Part shown: positions 16,791 to 26,387 of the stretch, one piece after another
Layout: the number at the start of each line of letters is the position of its first letter
Numbering within the stretch: the first letter of the stretch is position 1
Assembly (NCBI GenBank): GCA_947625475.1
Contig: CANQOL010000012.1
Coordinates: 1 to 64,000, forward strand
DNA length: 64,000 bases
Reading direction: 5' to 3'
Source of the DNA: an uncultured Acetatifactor sp.
GTDB taxonomy: Bacteria; Bacillota; Clostridia; Lachnospirales; Lachnospiraceae
Program-made: the position numbers and the translations under genes
Notes under the pieces: generated by a model
What the model saw: only the letters and a program-made list of their open reading frames with translations
What the model was told of the DNA's origin: nothing
The model's database searches: none

Positions 16791-16936
16791 CAAACAAAAA
16801 GACCCTTAACACAGTCCCTGTGCTAAAAGTCTTGTTCTTTCGGGTCCCGAAAGCGTGCAGCCACGGCGCCGCCCCTCAAAAGGGACCGGGCCGGGGAATG
16901 TTGACCGCACGTTGCAACTACTCCCTCTTAACTGAA
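16791..16936 (-). ncRNA. yybP-ykoY manganese riboswitch (antiporter leader)
   Basis: The minus-strand leader contains the conserved yybP-ykoY pieces in order: GGGAGTAG, GTCAACA, a GC-rich arm, a CTTTCGGGACCCGAAAG arm and AACAAGACTTTT. It is followed directly by a terminator hairpin (AGCACAG/CTGTGTT with flanking GACTTTT/AAGGGTC) and TTTTTG. This class binds Mn2+ and typically switches expression on by preventing termination. It lies 58 bp upstream of the antiporter start. Recognition is by motif, not covariance scoring. The copy before mntP at 52277-52427 shares the same motifs. Confidence 0.85.
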
Positions 16937-16940
16937 ACCT

Positions 16941-16969
16941 ACCTTACCACATCCGGCAGTTTTTGTCAA
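16941..16969 (-). promoter_or_regulatory. Promoter of the riboswitch-antiporter unit
   Basis: TTGACA, a 17-bp spacer and TAAGGT on the minus strand lie just upstream of the riboswitch aptamer. Confidence 0.75.
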
Positions 16970-16992
16970 GCAAGAACCCATTTGACCCTTGC

Positions 16993-17031
16993 AAAAGGGA
17001 CCTTCCCCTTAGGAGAAGGTCCCCGTTTTTT
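16993..17031. terminator. Bidirectional terminator after the giant surface protein
   Basis: A 9-bp perfect inverted repeat (GGGACCTTC / GAAGGTCCC) is followed by a T run on both strands. It lies between the end of the surface-protein gene and the antiporter promoter. Confidence 0.75.
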
Positions 17032-17054
17032 ATTCTGCTTCTGTTAGTGCTTCT

Positions 17055-20000
17055 CTACTTCTTTTTCCTCCCTCTGCCCTGGGAAGCGGCTTGGCTTCTT
17101 TCCGAAAGAACCGCCATGATTCCTGCCGAAAGGGCTGCCAGGAGCGCTGCACCGGCCAAAGGCATGGGATCCTCTGTCTTGGGCAGCTTCTTCTGCCGGT
17201 TGGCATCCACCACATCGCCGTTCTCATCGTAGGTCAGGTTCGGATCCCGCAGGGGCTCCGGAGACGGCGAAGGCGCAGGCACCGGTGTCACAACGGGCTC
17301 CGGTGTGGCCGTGGCCTCAGGGGTCGGCCCAGGGGTCTTCTGAGGCGCGGGCGCAGGCGTAGGAGCCGGTGTGGGTGCTGCCGTGGGCGCCGGTGCAGGC
17401 GTTGCCGTGGGCGCCGGTGTAGGTGTTGCCGTGGGCGCCGGTGTAGGCGCTGCCGTGGGTGCAGGCGTAGGCGCTGCCGTGGGTGCCGGTGTAGGCTCCT
17501 CAGCAGGCCCGGTTGTGGGCTCTGTGGATGGATTCACAGTAGGCTCCGTCGTAGGATTCACAGGCCCCTCAGTGGGCTGCGCAGGCTCCTCGGTAGGCTG
17601 CGTGGGCTTCTCGGTGGGCTGCGTGGGCTCCTCAGTGGGCTGCGTGGGCGGATTGTCTTCTTCCTTCTTTACATTCACAAAATCCGCACGGGCCTCCCCG
17701 TTCGCCGGGACGGTGCCGTCTGTGATTCTGCCCTCTGTGAGAGCGCCGTCCGCTCCTTTATAGTGGGACGTATATTCTTTGTTTTCATCCTCCGTCACGG
17801 TATAGGTCAGTCCCGCGGGCAGCCCGGAGGCCGTCACGGTCTCGCCGTCGTGCAGATCTACACGGGCAATGCCATCCGTGAAGGTTATAGCTCCGTAGAG
17901 TCCGCTGATGCCCGTATCGCTCAATTCTATTGTAAAGCCAAAGGTGACGTCAGACCGGATCTTGGTTTCTCCGGATATATTCTTGGGCATGGTTTCCGAC
18001 AGTAGGTTAAATCCACCCTCTAAATGACTTCCAAGGTTTTCCGAAACCGGGCCGCTGCCGCCGGACACACTACCGCCAATCGTATAAGGACTTCCCTGGG
18101 GATTGCCGCCCGACACGTTTCCTCCGGATACATTGCCGCCGGATACGTTTCCGCCCGGTGCATTGCCGCCAGATACGCTTCCTCCCTGCATGTTACTGCC
18201 AGACACACCGCCGCCGACAACTTCATTCTTCGGCTGCTGAGCGTTCGGCTCATTGGCCGGGGACGTCCCGGAGGCCGGCGTCTCCTCCACCGTCTTGCTG
18301 ACGGCAAGCGAACCGTTGGGTGCCTCATAGATATTGACAAACTGAGCTCCGTTCTCGTCTGTAACCTTCTCGCCCGGATTCTCGCCGTCCTTGCTGTACA
18401 CATGACTGGTCACCTGAAGAGCATGATTTACATCTTCTTCGACCTTCACCTCCAGCGTCCACCGACTGGTATCAAAGGTGTACCCGCCTGCTGTAGACGG
18501 TTCCTCCGCAATCGTGTAGCGATAGGTTCCCGCCTGAGTGTAGGTTATTTCTCCGAAGCTGCCGGTCACAGGACCCAACTGACCCTCTTCCATCGAAATC
18601 TCCACCCGGTTGTTATAATCTTCCGGAAGCTTCTCCGGATTTTCGACCTGTTCCTCTAGAGTAAAGGCAAAACTTACTTCTTCGTGGGGAGCCCCTTTCA
18701 GAATCTTCTCCCGAATCGCCTTGCTCACCCCAGGAGTATAGCTGACAGGCGCCGGATGGTACACATTGGTGAATTCCGGCATATCCGCCGTCGTACCGGC
18801 GGTTTCTCCCTCCGCATTCTTTTCGCAGACCGCCGTCACGACGGACAGCACATGGTCATTCTCTTCCACAGTAACCGTCCAGGTCCAAACACTGTCATCA
18901 TATTCATAAGTATAAGCAGGCTCAGACGGCGCGCTGCCCGCATCCGGCTTCTTTTCCCGGACCTCAAAGGTATATATGCCGGGCTCCTTAAAGAACAGCT
19001 CTTCAAAAGATCCCTGCCCCTCTCCGGTGACAGAAGTCGCCAGATCCACCAGCTTCTTGTAAACGCCCTCCTGGGACTGCGTATACACGACCACATTCTT
19101 CGACGCACTGCTCAGTTCAAAGTTAAATGTATCTGTCTGAGGGGCCATACTCCCCTCTATGGTCTTTTTGACCTTTGGCGTCCACCCTACAGGAACCGGG
19201 CTCTCGTTGGTAAAGATAACCTCGGTGTTTTCAGCCAACTTCTGTTTTTCATTCTCCAAAGTACTCGGCTGATAAGAATTTTCTCCGATCCTGACGCTGA
19301 CCGCGTATTTGTCCTCGTCACCCTCTCCCAGGGTTTCCTTCACGGTATAGCTGGCTCCGCTGGGCAGTCCTTTGACAGTCAGGCTCTGGCCATCTTGCAG
19401 GCTAAATTTGAGACTTCCGTTTTGCACCCGATTATCGGTTTCCGTCCATTCACCAACGCCATAAGGATATTCCCCGGTCAGAGGTTCTCCTGCGCTGTCA
19501 AACAGCTTCAATTCAAAGGAAAAGTCCTTGCTCGTATCTCCGAATATGCCCTCCACCTTCTTGGACACCGTCAGAGACACAGACTGATACTGATTGGTAA
19601 AGGCCGCCTCAGTAACGGTTTGCGGCGCGCCGGTTTGCGGGGCGCCGGTTCCCGTCTCCTTCTCATAGCTGACGGACCCCACCTGGAGTTTTCCGCCTAT
19701 ATCCATCACCGGCACCGTCAGCTTCCAGACTGACGAATCGTAGTTATACCCAAGCAGAGGACTCTTTTGATCCTCCTTAATATAGAACACATAGATCCCC
19801 GCCTCGGTAAATTTAATCCCGTCAAACGTTCCCGTTCCGTTTCCCGTGCCGGCGGCCGCATCGACTGTGATCGGCAGCGTTGTTACAGTGGGAAGATCCA
19901 CGCCTTTGGGATTATTCTCATCCGCCGTCAGAATAAAGGTAAAGGTATCCTTCCTGGACAGGCCGTCCTCTCCGGTCACTGTCTTGCTGACAGCGGGCTG

Positions 20001-23000
20001 ATAGAAGGCAGGTGTCACCTCATATTTGTTGGTAAAGAGAATCTTCGATGCAGAAGATCCGGCCGCCTCATAGGAAGAGGCTGCCTCCAGCACACCGTCG
20101 TTATTATCCGTTACCACCACGGTCCAGGTCCATTCTGTGTTATCATAGGTAAATCCGTTTTCACTGTCGGCCTTTTCTTTCACTGTAAACTGATAGATGC
20201 CCGGTTTGGTAAAGATCAGATTCCGATCCGTAAAGCCGCCCCAGTCCGCCGAGTCCGTTCCCTTGGAAACCGTAACGGTAAACTCAGTGCCATCAAAGGA
20301 TGTATCGTCTGTGCTCTGGCTGCTCGACCGAAGAAGCACGTACTGTTTCAGGGCCGTCAAGTCCGAATTTTGATTCATCTCCGCCGCCCAGTCGAGGGTA
20401 AAGGTAAATACCTTATCTGTCGTCAAACGGGCTCCCTCCACCTGCTTGGTCACCACCGGAACGGCTTCCGCCTCCTGCGGGTTGTAAGTGTTTGTAACCG
20501 TTATCACAACACTATTTTCCTTGATCTCTGCCGAAGTAGGATCAATACTGGCCGTATAGCCAGGGTATGACCCTGTCTCATCCACCTTGCACTTAGTGCC
20601 TACAGGCAGATCGCTGAAGGTAATGCTTTCCCCGTCTTTCAGAGTAAAGGCGGCTGTCATATAAGTGCCGTTGTTATTGTTTGTCAAACTCAAGGTGCCG
20701 TCAGAGGACGTGCCGCTGGTGCCGCCGGTCTTCGTGTAAGAAACCGTGCTCAGCTTCACTCCTTTAGGAGGTGTGAGTGTGGCCGTAAACGAGAACTCTC
20801 TGTCATCATCCTTGCCAACTACCTCCTTAGTCACCGTCAGATCTCCCAGCTTGTGGGTGTTGGTAAACTTCACCTCAGCCGTGCCGCTTCCGATTGTGCC
20901 AGAACCCACGCCTTCACTCGGCTCCACCGTGTAGCGGGAAGTGTCTGTGCCTTTCTCCGTCACCTCGTATGCAGTCCCCTGTGGCAGTCCCACAATCGTC
21001 AGGGAATGTCCCCCCTGAAGAGTCACAGCTGCTTCGCCATTCACATCAAATGACAAAGTCTTCTCATACGGCGGCACTGTATCACTGTCCTCGTAATAAT
21101 AAAAGGTTTTTGCCAGAGGACTACCATCCTTTGTCAGTTTGACCGTAAAGGTAAATTTTTCCTCCGTATCAACGCCTGTCACCACCTTTGACAAAGTCAG
21201 AGATCCAGTCTGAGGCGTGTTGGTGACTGTCACATTTTCTTTCGCCTTATCGCCATTCAACTCCACCTGAGCCTGGGAGGTCGGCGATCCTGCAGGAGTA
21301 TAGCCTACATCATAGGTATAGGTATTCTCTGAATTATCTTTCTCCGTCACAACAGCCTTGGTTCCTACCGGCAGGCCCTGAATCTGCAGAGAGCCTCCCG
21401 CCTTGAGCGTAACCTCCGTCGCAAGAGCAGTCTCTGCCCCCTCCGCCTGGAAGGTAATCGTTCCCTCACCTGCCGCAGGGGTCACGCTGTCCGTTCCTGT
21501 GCAGGAGAAGGTTCCCGTGAGCGGTTTGTCGCCGTAGGTCAGCGTGACCTCCAGCGTATAGGTTTCGCCATCCGTCTTGATCTGATCCGAGTTCACTTCC
21601 TTTTTAATGAAAAGGGACGCCGTCTTGTGAGCGTTTGTGATTGTCACAGAGCGGTCTTTCAGGATATCATCACCGGTTCCCTGTTCTGCTCCAATCTCAA
21701 AGGATCCAGTCGTCTCCTTTGCCTGGGGATCCGCCAGTTCATAGGACGCAGTATACCTGGTATCCAAAGGAGAGCCCAGTTCTTCCGTTACGCTTACTTG
21801 AGTTCCCAGAGGCAGGCCCTCTATTTTAGCACTCTGTCCCTTTTTCAGGGTCAGGGTTCCGACAAATGTCCCGTCACTGCCTGCCAGCGTAATACTATGC
21901 GGCTTCGTCGGATTCTCAGGGGTTACGGTATAAGAATATTCACTATCCAGTATCACACCCGCAGGCGCAGTGAGTTCCACTTTGACGGTAAATTCTTCAT
22001 CCCCGTCATAGGCTTCTGAATTATTCTTTCCGTTTAACGTAATCTTCTTGGAGACTGTCAAGGAACCTGTATCCAGGTCTCCTGTGATGCGGGCAAGGCC
22101 ATAACGCTTGTTGGTATACTCCGGCGGCGTGTACTCGCCCGATCCCGTCAGCGCAGCAGCGCCGCTCCCCGGGGCCAACATGCCCAAATAAATGATTCCT
22201 TTTGTCTTGTCCGTATCCGCGTAATAGGTTGCAAAACCAGCCTGGTAATTGGAATTCCCGGCTTCTTTCTCGGTCACATATGTATTATACTCATCGCTGA
22301 TATTACTGTTATTTGCCTCAGTGCTTATGTCAAGAACCTGTACCTGATCGGCAAAATGGAAGATTGCAGGTGCTGTCGTATTACTGTTCTTTTCCAATGT
22401 GTATTGACCGATAGGCAGACCCTTGGCAGTACTATCATACAAGAAACTAGAATTCTTCTCCAGTTTCCCATACAAGCGGACGCCATCTGCCGTCTTTTCC
22501 ATATTATCAGGCACCGAATTGTCAGGCACCGAAGTACTTCCCCATACATTGGCAAGATCAGAAACCTTTGCGCTGACAGTAAATGTCCCTGCTGTCTCTT
22601 TGGAACCGCCATAACTGCGCTTCAAATCCGCACTGTAGGTGAGCATCTCGTCCTCATACCCATGTTCATTCAGGTATGTAATAGTCCGCCCATCGATCAA
22701 CATCTCCAGCACGATCTCACCCTTGACAATCTGGGTGGTATAGGTGCCACTGGCCTGCAGCAACTCTTCATTAAAGGTCTGTTCATCACCTGCCGCAGGC
22801 TTACGCTCAGGATTCCACCGATAAGTTTCTTCCTCCTGATGAATCTCTTTATTAAGGTGCTCTCTGTCCGCTTCCCCCGCAGCTGATGTTTCCAAAATGC
22901 CTGCTGTCTCTTCATTCTTGGTTGGCAGCGGAACATACCGCACATACAGAGCTGACCTTCTTAAGTCTGTATCTGTTGTTTCTTTGCTTTCCGAATCCGG

Positions 23001-26000
23001 ATAACCCTTGGCATCCCCGCCGCTGACGGTCTCCCACTTAAAGAACAATGTTCCAAGCCGATCTTTTTCGTGGTCAACTGTACCTGTCTGCGCCGTTTCG
23101 CCCTCATCAGGCAGATAGTAATAAGGCAATTCCAGTTCACTTTTACTCTCCGCAATAGCAGCTATTATACTCTTGAAATCAGAGTAGTCTGTCTTGCCGG
23201 ATTTTACCAAGCGCTTCAGATAATCCCAATACCACTTTGTAGGAGTTTCCTCCCCGTCAGCCCACTCCTGAAGAATAGTGCTCCAATTGTCAGTGACTTT
23301 TTCAACGGTCAGTTTTTCTCCCATGAAGATCAGCTGCTCGCCGTTTCCCATTTTCAGTTCCGGCACCGTTACGTTGACTGTGGTCCTGGGGAAACCCTTG
23401 GAAGGATTTTGTCCCTCTGTTTTCTTAGCCTTTTCAGTGCCAGAAACGTTTTCGTCTTTGTTGAGAGAATCATCAGGGTCACACACAGCAGGGTCATATA
23501 CAAAGTTTTGAATCGCATCGTTGCCATTGGTCAGCACTGCATTGCCGCCAATAAAATCTTCCTTGGCCTGCACCGTCACCCGCGCATTCCAAACTGCCAG
23601 CCTGGGAGCATTTTCACTGCAGCCAGGAATTGTCTGATCTGTCCACCGCAAATAATACATATTATTTTCATTATCATAGTACAGTGTCGCATTTGTTCCC
23701 TCCAGAGAAGAATCAGAAGAATCCGAAAGGACAATCTTCTCTCCTACTGTTGCGGATAATGTATTTGATAACGGGGTTTCGCCAACCGTCACCTTACCGC
23801 CGTTTTCCAGCTTCCATACATTACCCCCTGCATCTACCAGATTAAACCGGGGATCTATGTAGTCCTGGACGGCATAAGATTCCAAATTGTCCGCAATTTC
23901 CTTTGTGATTTGGTCAAAAATATCCAACAGATCATCTGTGCCATTAGCAACATAAACATTTTGATAATTTGTTCCTTTGCTTCCTTTTACATTAGCAGGA
24001 TCTCTATCTACTGTGTCCCAGTCTTCCTCGCCTGACAACGCCGCCAGAAATTTCAAAGACTGATTATAATCCTTCGTACCTTCCGCCACGCTGCCTCCTG
24101 CCAGCATCACAGTAAAAATAGTGTAATTCTTCTCACCGCGAAGGCTCTCCGCGGTCTTATATGCATCCAGTCCTTTTATTTTATCATTTAGGACCTCGTC
24201 ATTTTGTCCCTTCATTGCTGCGCTTAAACGCGTATCTTTTCCGTCCGTAAAAATAATCAAATATCTTTTCTCACCATCAGCCGGCTTATCTGCTAACTGC
24301 TCCTTAAACACTTTTAAGCCTGTATACGTATCTGTTCCGCCTGTAAGACTATAATTATACTGCTGTATTCCTCCCAAAGACACGTCAGAGCTTCCAGTCG
24401 TGCCTACATTATCGCCTATCTCTTTTCCCCGCGTTAAATTCATCATACCAGCGCTTTCACTCGCATCGCTAGTCCAGTCCTGTAATATAAGTTTTAAGTA
24501 TTCAACTTCACTATTAGTTAAATCCCGAATTTTTTCCGAGCTAAATCGCACCGCTGAAATCTTGCTGGTAGGGGATGACGCCTCCAAATTGGTGACAAAC
24601 CGTCCCAATGCTTGCTGCAGGGATTCCGCCTTGGTTATCGAATTATCATTTTTTCGATAAACATACGACCACCCACATCGGTTTTCCTCGTTGCCTCCAT
24701 TATTAAAGAAGCAACACAAATCCCCCTCTTCGTTTACAAAGAAACGAAGAGGTCCATTTCCATTATATCCTAGTGAAGTACTCGGATTGTAATCATATGC
24801 TGCGGTGCCATCTGTATATTTATCGGAAATCTTGTCGCTGTTCTTTCCGCCATAGTAATAATGTAAATCACCTCCGCTATTTTTTTTCTGATCCAAAATC
24901 CCGCGGAAATTCTTTGCCGTACCCAGGCGCATATTATTCTGATCCCAATCCGACGTAGAATTGACATAGTACCAACCGGCCAAATTGTCATTACTGCCAT
25001 TTCGAACAGCGTATTGTTTTTCATCAAGTGTCGCAACGTTCTTTCCATTTAACTGAAAATAATTTCGATTATTACTATCATCCTTTAGCCAAATCTCTTT
25101 GCTTTTTTGTTTTCCTTTCTTTTGAATTGTGTATAGCTTATTAACTTCATCCAGATTTAATGCACAATCAAAAACATATATATCATCTACATAAATACTG
25201 CTAGAATCATACAAATCACTGACACCATTTAATACAATATTAATATCTTTCCCTAATTCAATTGACCCAGTATTTATGCTATTTAAATCCTTTGATACAC
25301 TCCCATCCTCATATATATTTAATGTTTCTCCATCATATACTACTGTCACATAGAGTGGTTCCTGCTCTTTAAATACCTCACGCAACTGGACAATTTGATT
25401 GGTATTTTCCTTTCCTACACTTGATATAGCCAGATGATTTCTACTGCTTCCATATCTGCGATATATATTTATCCCCGTTGCCGACTTCAAAGGACCAATA
25501 TATATCATGCTATCCGTTGGGGTTGTTTTTTTTGCATCGTCACCTTCATATTTTTCAGAATCTTTCTTGGGTTTGTGCAACTTAAATGCTATTGTAAACT
25601 CCCCACTTTCAGGAACTGCATCCAGCAACAATCCCCTCTCTGCCGGAGTGTTACCAGCTGCATATGATGTATCAAAACCCTCAGCCGTATCGAAATGATA
25701 ACTACTATCCTGCTTAGTTACCTTGGGTCCTATTTCTGAAAATGAATCATCGCTACTCGCTACCTGCCCTACCGAATTTGCGTAATCCATCGTTACCAAA
25801 TTTAGCGCCCAGTCTCTTGAAGTATCATCATGTTCTCCCTTTTGGAAGGGATAAAATCCTATTAATTTATCAGGTTGAGGAAATTCATCAACGTAAGTTT
25901 TTTCTGTCACACCATATCCGCCATCCCAATACCCAAGCGGAACATATTCATTTGTTTCAGGCCGGGCATCAAAAATATAGTAGGTGTAGTCATTGTAGCT

Positions 26001-26387
26001 CATTTGAGAATAGTCTGTATTGTGAGGATCCATGAGTTCCTTCAATTGTTCCGGCGTAAGGAACCATTCCTCTTCAAACTCTGTCTTCCCCGTTGTAAGT
26101 GCGTCAAGTTTGTGGACGCTCTCCCCCGCAAGTGTATTACCTTCAACCTTAATCTTATTATCTTCAATATTTTCCTTTGCAAAAGCCATGCTGCCGGAAG
26201 CATCCAGCACCATGCCCACATTGGCAGTATTGTTCCCTACAAACCAGGACTCAAGATCCAGATCAAAGGTACGCCCATCATCCTTAAATTCTTCCCGCTC
26301 GGTGACACTGGCCGTCTTGTCCGTATGCAAACCTTCAGTTGTACGGTAAAATTTTACAGTATTAAGGGAAATTACATCCCATATACC
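17055..26387 (-). CDS. Giant LPXTG adhesin body (VWA, LamG, Cna-B/FctA-like repeats)
   Basis: About 3,110 codons of a cell-wall-anchored surface protein. From the N-terminus: a von Willebrand A domain with MIDAS motif DASGSM near residue 80 (numbered from 26432); an insertion of ~500 residues with a LamG-like sandwich (about 250-450); the rest of the VWA domain (GGTDTYTG, IIFTDGKDT); then from about 1450 to 2920 ten Cna-B/DUF5979-like and FctA-like repeats (GLPxGTxxxVTE, EFTN and GIYxFxVxE patterns). A Gly-Asn-Val-Ser-rich insert lies near 2740-2800, a Pro/Thr wall-spanning region near 2927-3047, then LPKTE, a hydrophobic helix and RGRKKK, a sortase signal. No sortase gene is in the window. 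The layout matches pilus-tip or stand-alone adhesins. It lacks a start and signal peptide, which lie in another frame upstream of a run of nine G; one G fewer gives a ~3,396-residue protein. The 5' third is clearly AT-richer than its surroundings. Confidence 0.9.
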   Translation of the reverse strand, partial: GIWDVISLNTVKFYRTTEGLHTDKTASVTEREEFKDDGRTFDLDLESWFVGNNTANVGMVLDASGSMAFAKENIEDNKIKVEGNTLAGESVHKLDALTTGKTEFEEEWFLTPEQLKELMDPHNTDYSQMSYNDYTYYIFDARPETNEYVPLGYWDGGYGVTEKTYVDEFPQPDKLIGFYPFQKGEHDDTSRDWALNLVTMDYANSVGQVASSDDSFSEIGPKVTKQDSSYHFDTAEGFDTSYAAGNTPAERGLLLDAVPESGEFTIAFKLHKPKKDSEKYEGDDAKKTTPTDSMIYIGPLKSATGINIYRRYGSSRNHLAISSVGKENTNQIVQLREVFKEQEPLYVTVVYDGETLNIYEDGSVSKDLNSINTGSIELGKDINIVLNGVSDLYDSSSIYVDDIYVFDCALNLDEVNKLYTIQKKGKQKSKEIWLKDDSNNRNYFQLNGKNVATLDEKQYAVRNGSNDNLAGWYYVNSTSDWDQNNMRLGTAKNFRGILDQKKNSGGDLHYYYGGKNSDKISDKYTDGTAAYDYNPSTSLGYNGNGPLRFFVNEEGDLCCFFNNGGNEENRCGWSYVYRKNDNSITKAESLQQALGRFVTNLEASSPTSKISAVRFSSEKIRDLTNSEVEYLKLILQDWTSDASESAGMMNLTRGKEIGDNVGTTGSSDVSLGGIQQYNYSLTGGTDTYTGLKVFKEQLADKPADGEKRYLIIFTDGKDTRLSAAMKGQNDEVLNDKIKGLDAYKTAESLRGEKNYTIFTVMLAGGSVAEGTKDYNQSLKFLAALSGEEDWDTVDRDPANVKGSKGTNYQNVYVANGTDDLLDIFDQITKEIADNLESYAVQDYIDPRFNLVDAGGNVWKLENGGKVTVGETPLSNTLSATVGEKIVLSDSSDSSLEGTNATLYYDNENNMYYLRWTDQTIPGCSENAPRLAVWNARVTVQAKEDFIGGNAVLTNGNDAIQNFVYDPAVCDPDDSLNKDENVSGTEKAKKTEGQNPSKGFPRTTVNVTVPELKMGNGEQLIFMGEKLTVEKVTDNWSTILQEWADGEETPTKWYWDYLKRLVKSGKTDYSDFKSIIAAIAESKSELELPYYYLPDEGETAQTGTVDHEKDRLGTLFFKWETVSGGDAKGYPDSESKETTDTDLRRSALYVRYVPLPTKNEETAGILETSAAGEADREHLNKEIHQEEETYRWNPERKPAAGDEQTFNEELLQASGTYTTQIVKGEIVLEMLIDGRTITYLNEHGYEDEMLTYSADLKRSYGGSKETAGTFTVSAKVSDLANVWGSTSVPDNSVPDNMEKTADGVRLYGKLEKNSSFLYDSTAKGLPIGQYTLEKNSNTTAPAIFHFADQVQVLDISTEANNSNISDEYNTYVTEKEAGNSNYQAGFATYYADTDKTKGIIYLGMLAPGSGAAALTGSGEYTPPEYTNKRYGLARITGDLDTGSLTVSKKITLNGKNNSEAYDGDEEFTVKVELTAPAGVILDSEYSYTVTPENPTKPHSITLAGSDGTFVGTLTLKKGQSAKIEGLPLGTQVSVTEELGSPLDTRYTASYELADPQAKETTGSFEIGAEQGTGDDILKDRSVTITNAHKTASLFIKKEVNSDQIKTDGETYTLEVTLTYGDKPLTGTFSCTGTDSVTPAAGEGTITFQAEGAETALATEVTLKAGGSLQIQGLPVGTKAVVTEKDNSENTYTYDVGYTPAGSPTSQAQVELNGDKAKENVTVTNTPQTGSLTLSKVVTGVDTEEKFTFTVKLTKDGSPLAKTFYYYEDSDTVPPYEKTLSFDVNGEAAVTLQGGHSLTIVGLPQGTAYEVTEKGTDTSRYTVEPSEGVGSGTIGSGTAEVKFTNTHKLGDLTVTKEVVGKDDDREFSFTATLTPPKGVKLSTVSYTKTGGTSGTSSDGTLSLTNNNNGTYMTAAFTLKDGESITFSDLPVGTKCKVDETGSYPGYTASIDPTSAEIKENSVVITVTNTYNPQEAEAVPVVTKQVEGARLTTDKVFTFTLDWAAEMNQNSDLTALKQYVLLRSSSQSTDDTSFDGTEFTVTVSKGTDSADWGGFTDRNLIFTKPGIYQFTVKEKADSENGFTYDNTEWTWTVVVTDNNDGVLEAASSYEAAGSSASKILFTNKYEVTPAFYQPAVSKTVTGEDGLSRKDTFTFILTADENNPKGVDLPTVTTLPITVDAAAGTGNGTGTFDGIKFTEAGIYVFYIKEDQKSPLLGYNYDSSVWKLTVPVMDIGGKLQVGSVSYEKETGTGAPQTGAPQTVTEAAFTNQYQSVSLTVSKKVEGIFGDTSKDFSFELKLFDSAGEPLTGEYPYGVGEWTETDNRVQNGSLKFSLQDGQSLTVKGLPSGASYTVKETLGEGDEDKYAVSVRIGENSYQPSTLENEKQKLAENTEVIFTNESPVPVGWTPKVKKTIEGSMAPQTDTFNFELSSASKNVVVYTQSQEGVYKKLVDLATSVTGEGQGSFEELFFKEPGIYTFEVREKKPDAGSAPSEPAYTYEYDDSVWTWTVTVEENDHVLSVVTAVCEKNAEGETAGTTADMPEFTNVYHPAPVSYTPGVSKAIREKILKGAPHEEVSFAFTLEEQVENPEKLPEDYNNRVEISMEEGQLGPVTGSFGEITYTQAGTYRYTIAEEPSTAGGYTFDTSRWTLEVKVEEDVNHALQVTSHVYSKDGENPGEKVTDENGAQFVNIYEAPNGSLAVSKTVEETPASGTSPANEPNAQQPKNEVVGGGVSGSNMQGGSVSGGNAPGGNVSGGNVSGGNVSGGNPQGSPYTIGGSVSGGSGPVSENLGSHLEGGFNLLSETMPKNISGETKIRSDVTFGFTIELSDTGISGLYGAITFTDGIARVDLHDGETVTASGLPAGLTYTVTEDENKEYTSHYKGADGALTEGRITDGTVPANGEARADFVNVKKEEDNPPTQPTEEPTQPTEKPTQPTEEPAQPTEGPVNPTTEPTVNPSTEPTTGPAEEPTPAPTAAPTPAPTAAPTPAPTATPTPAPTATPAPAPTAAPTPAPTPAPAPQKTPGPTPEATATPEPVVTPVPAPSPSPEPLRDPNLTYDENGDVVDANRQKKLPKTEDPMPLAGAALLAALSAGIMAVLSERSQAASQGRGRKKK

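Noticed and set aside
17091..18005. Arg/Gly-rich plus-strand frame opposite the adhesin 3' end
   Set aside because: Reverse complement of the Pro/Thr/Ala repeats of the wall-spanning region.
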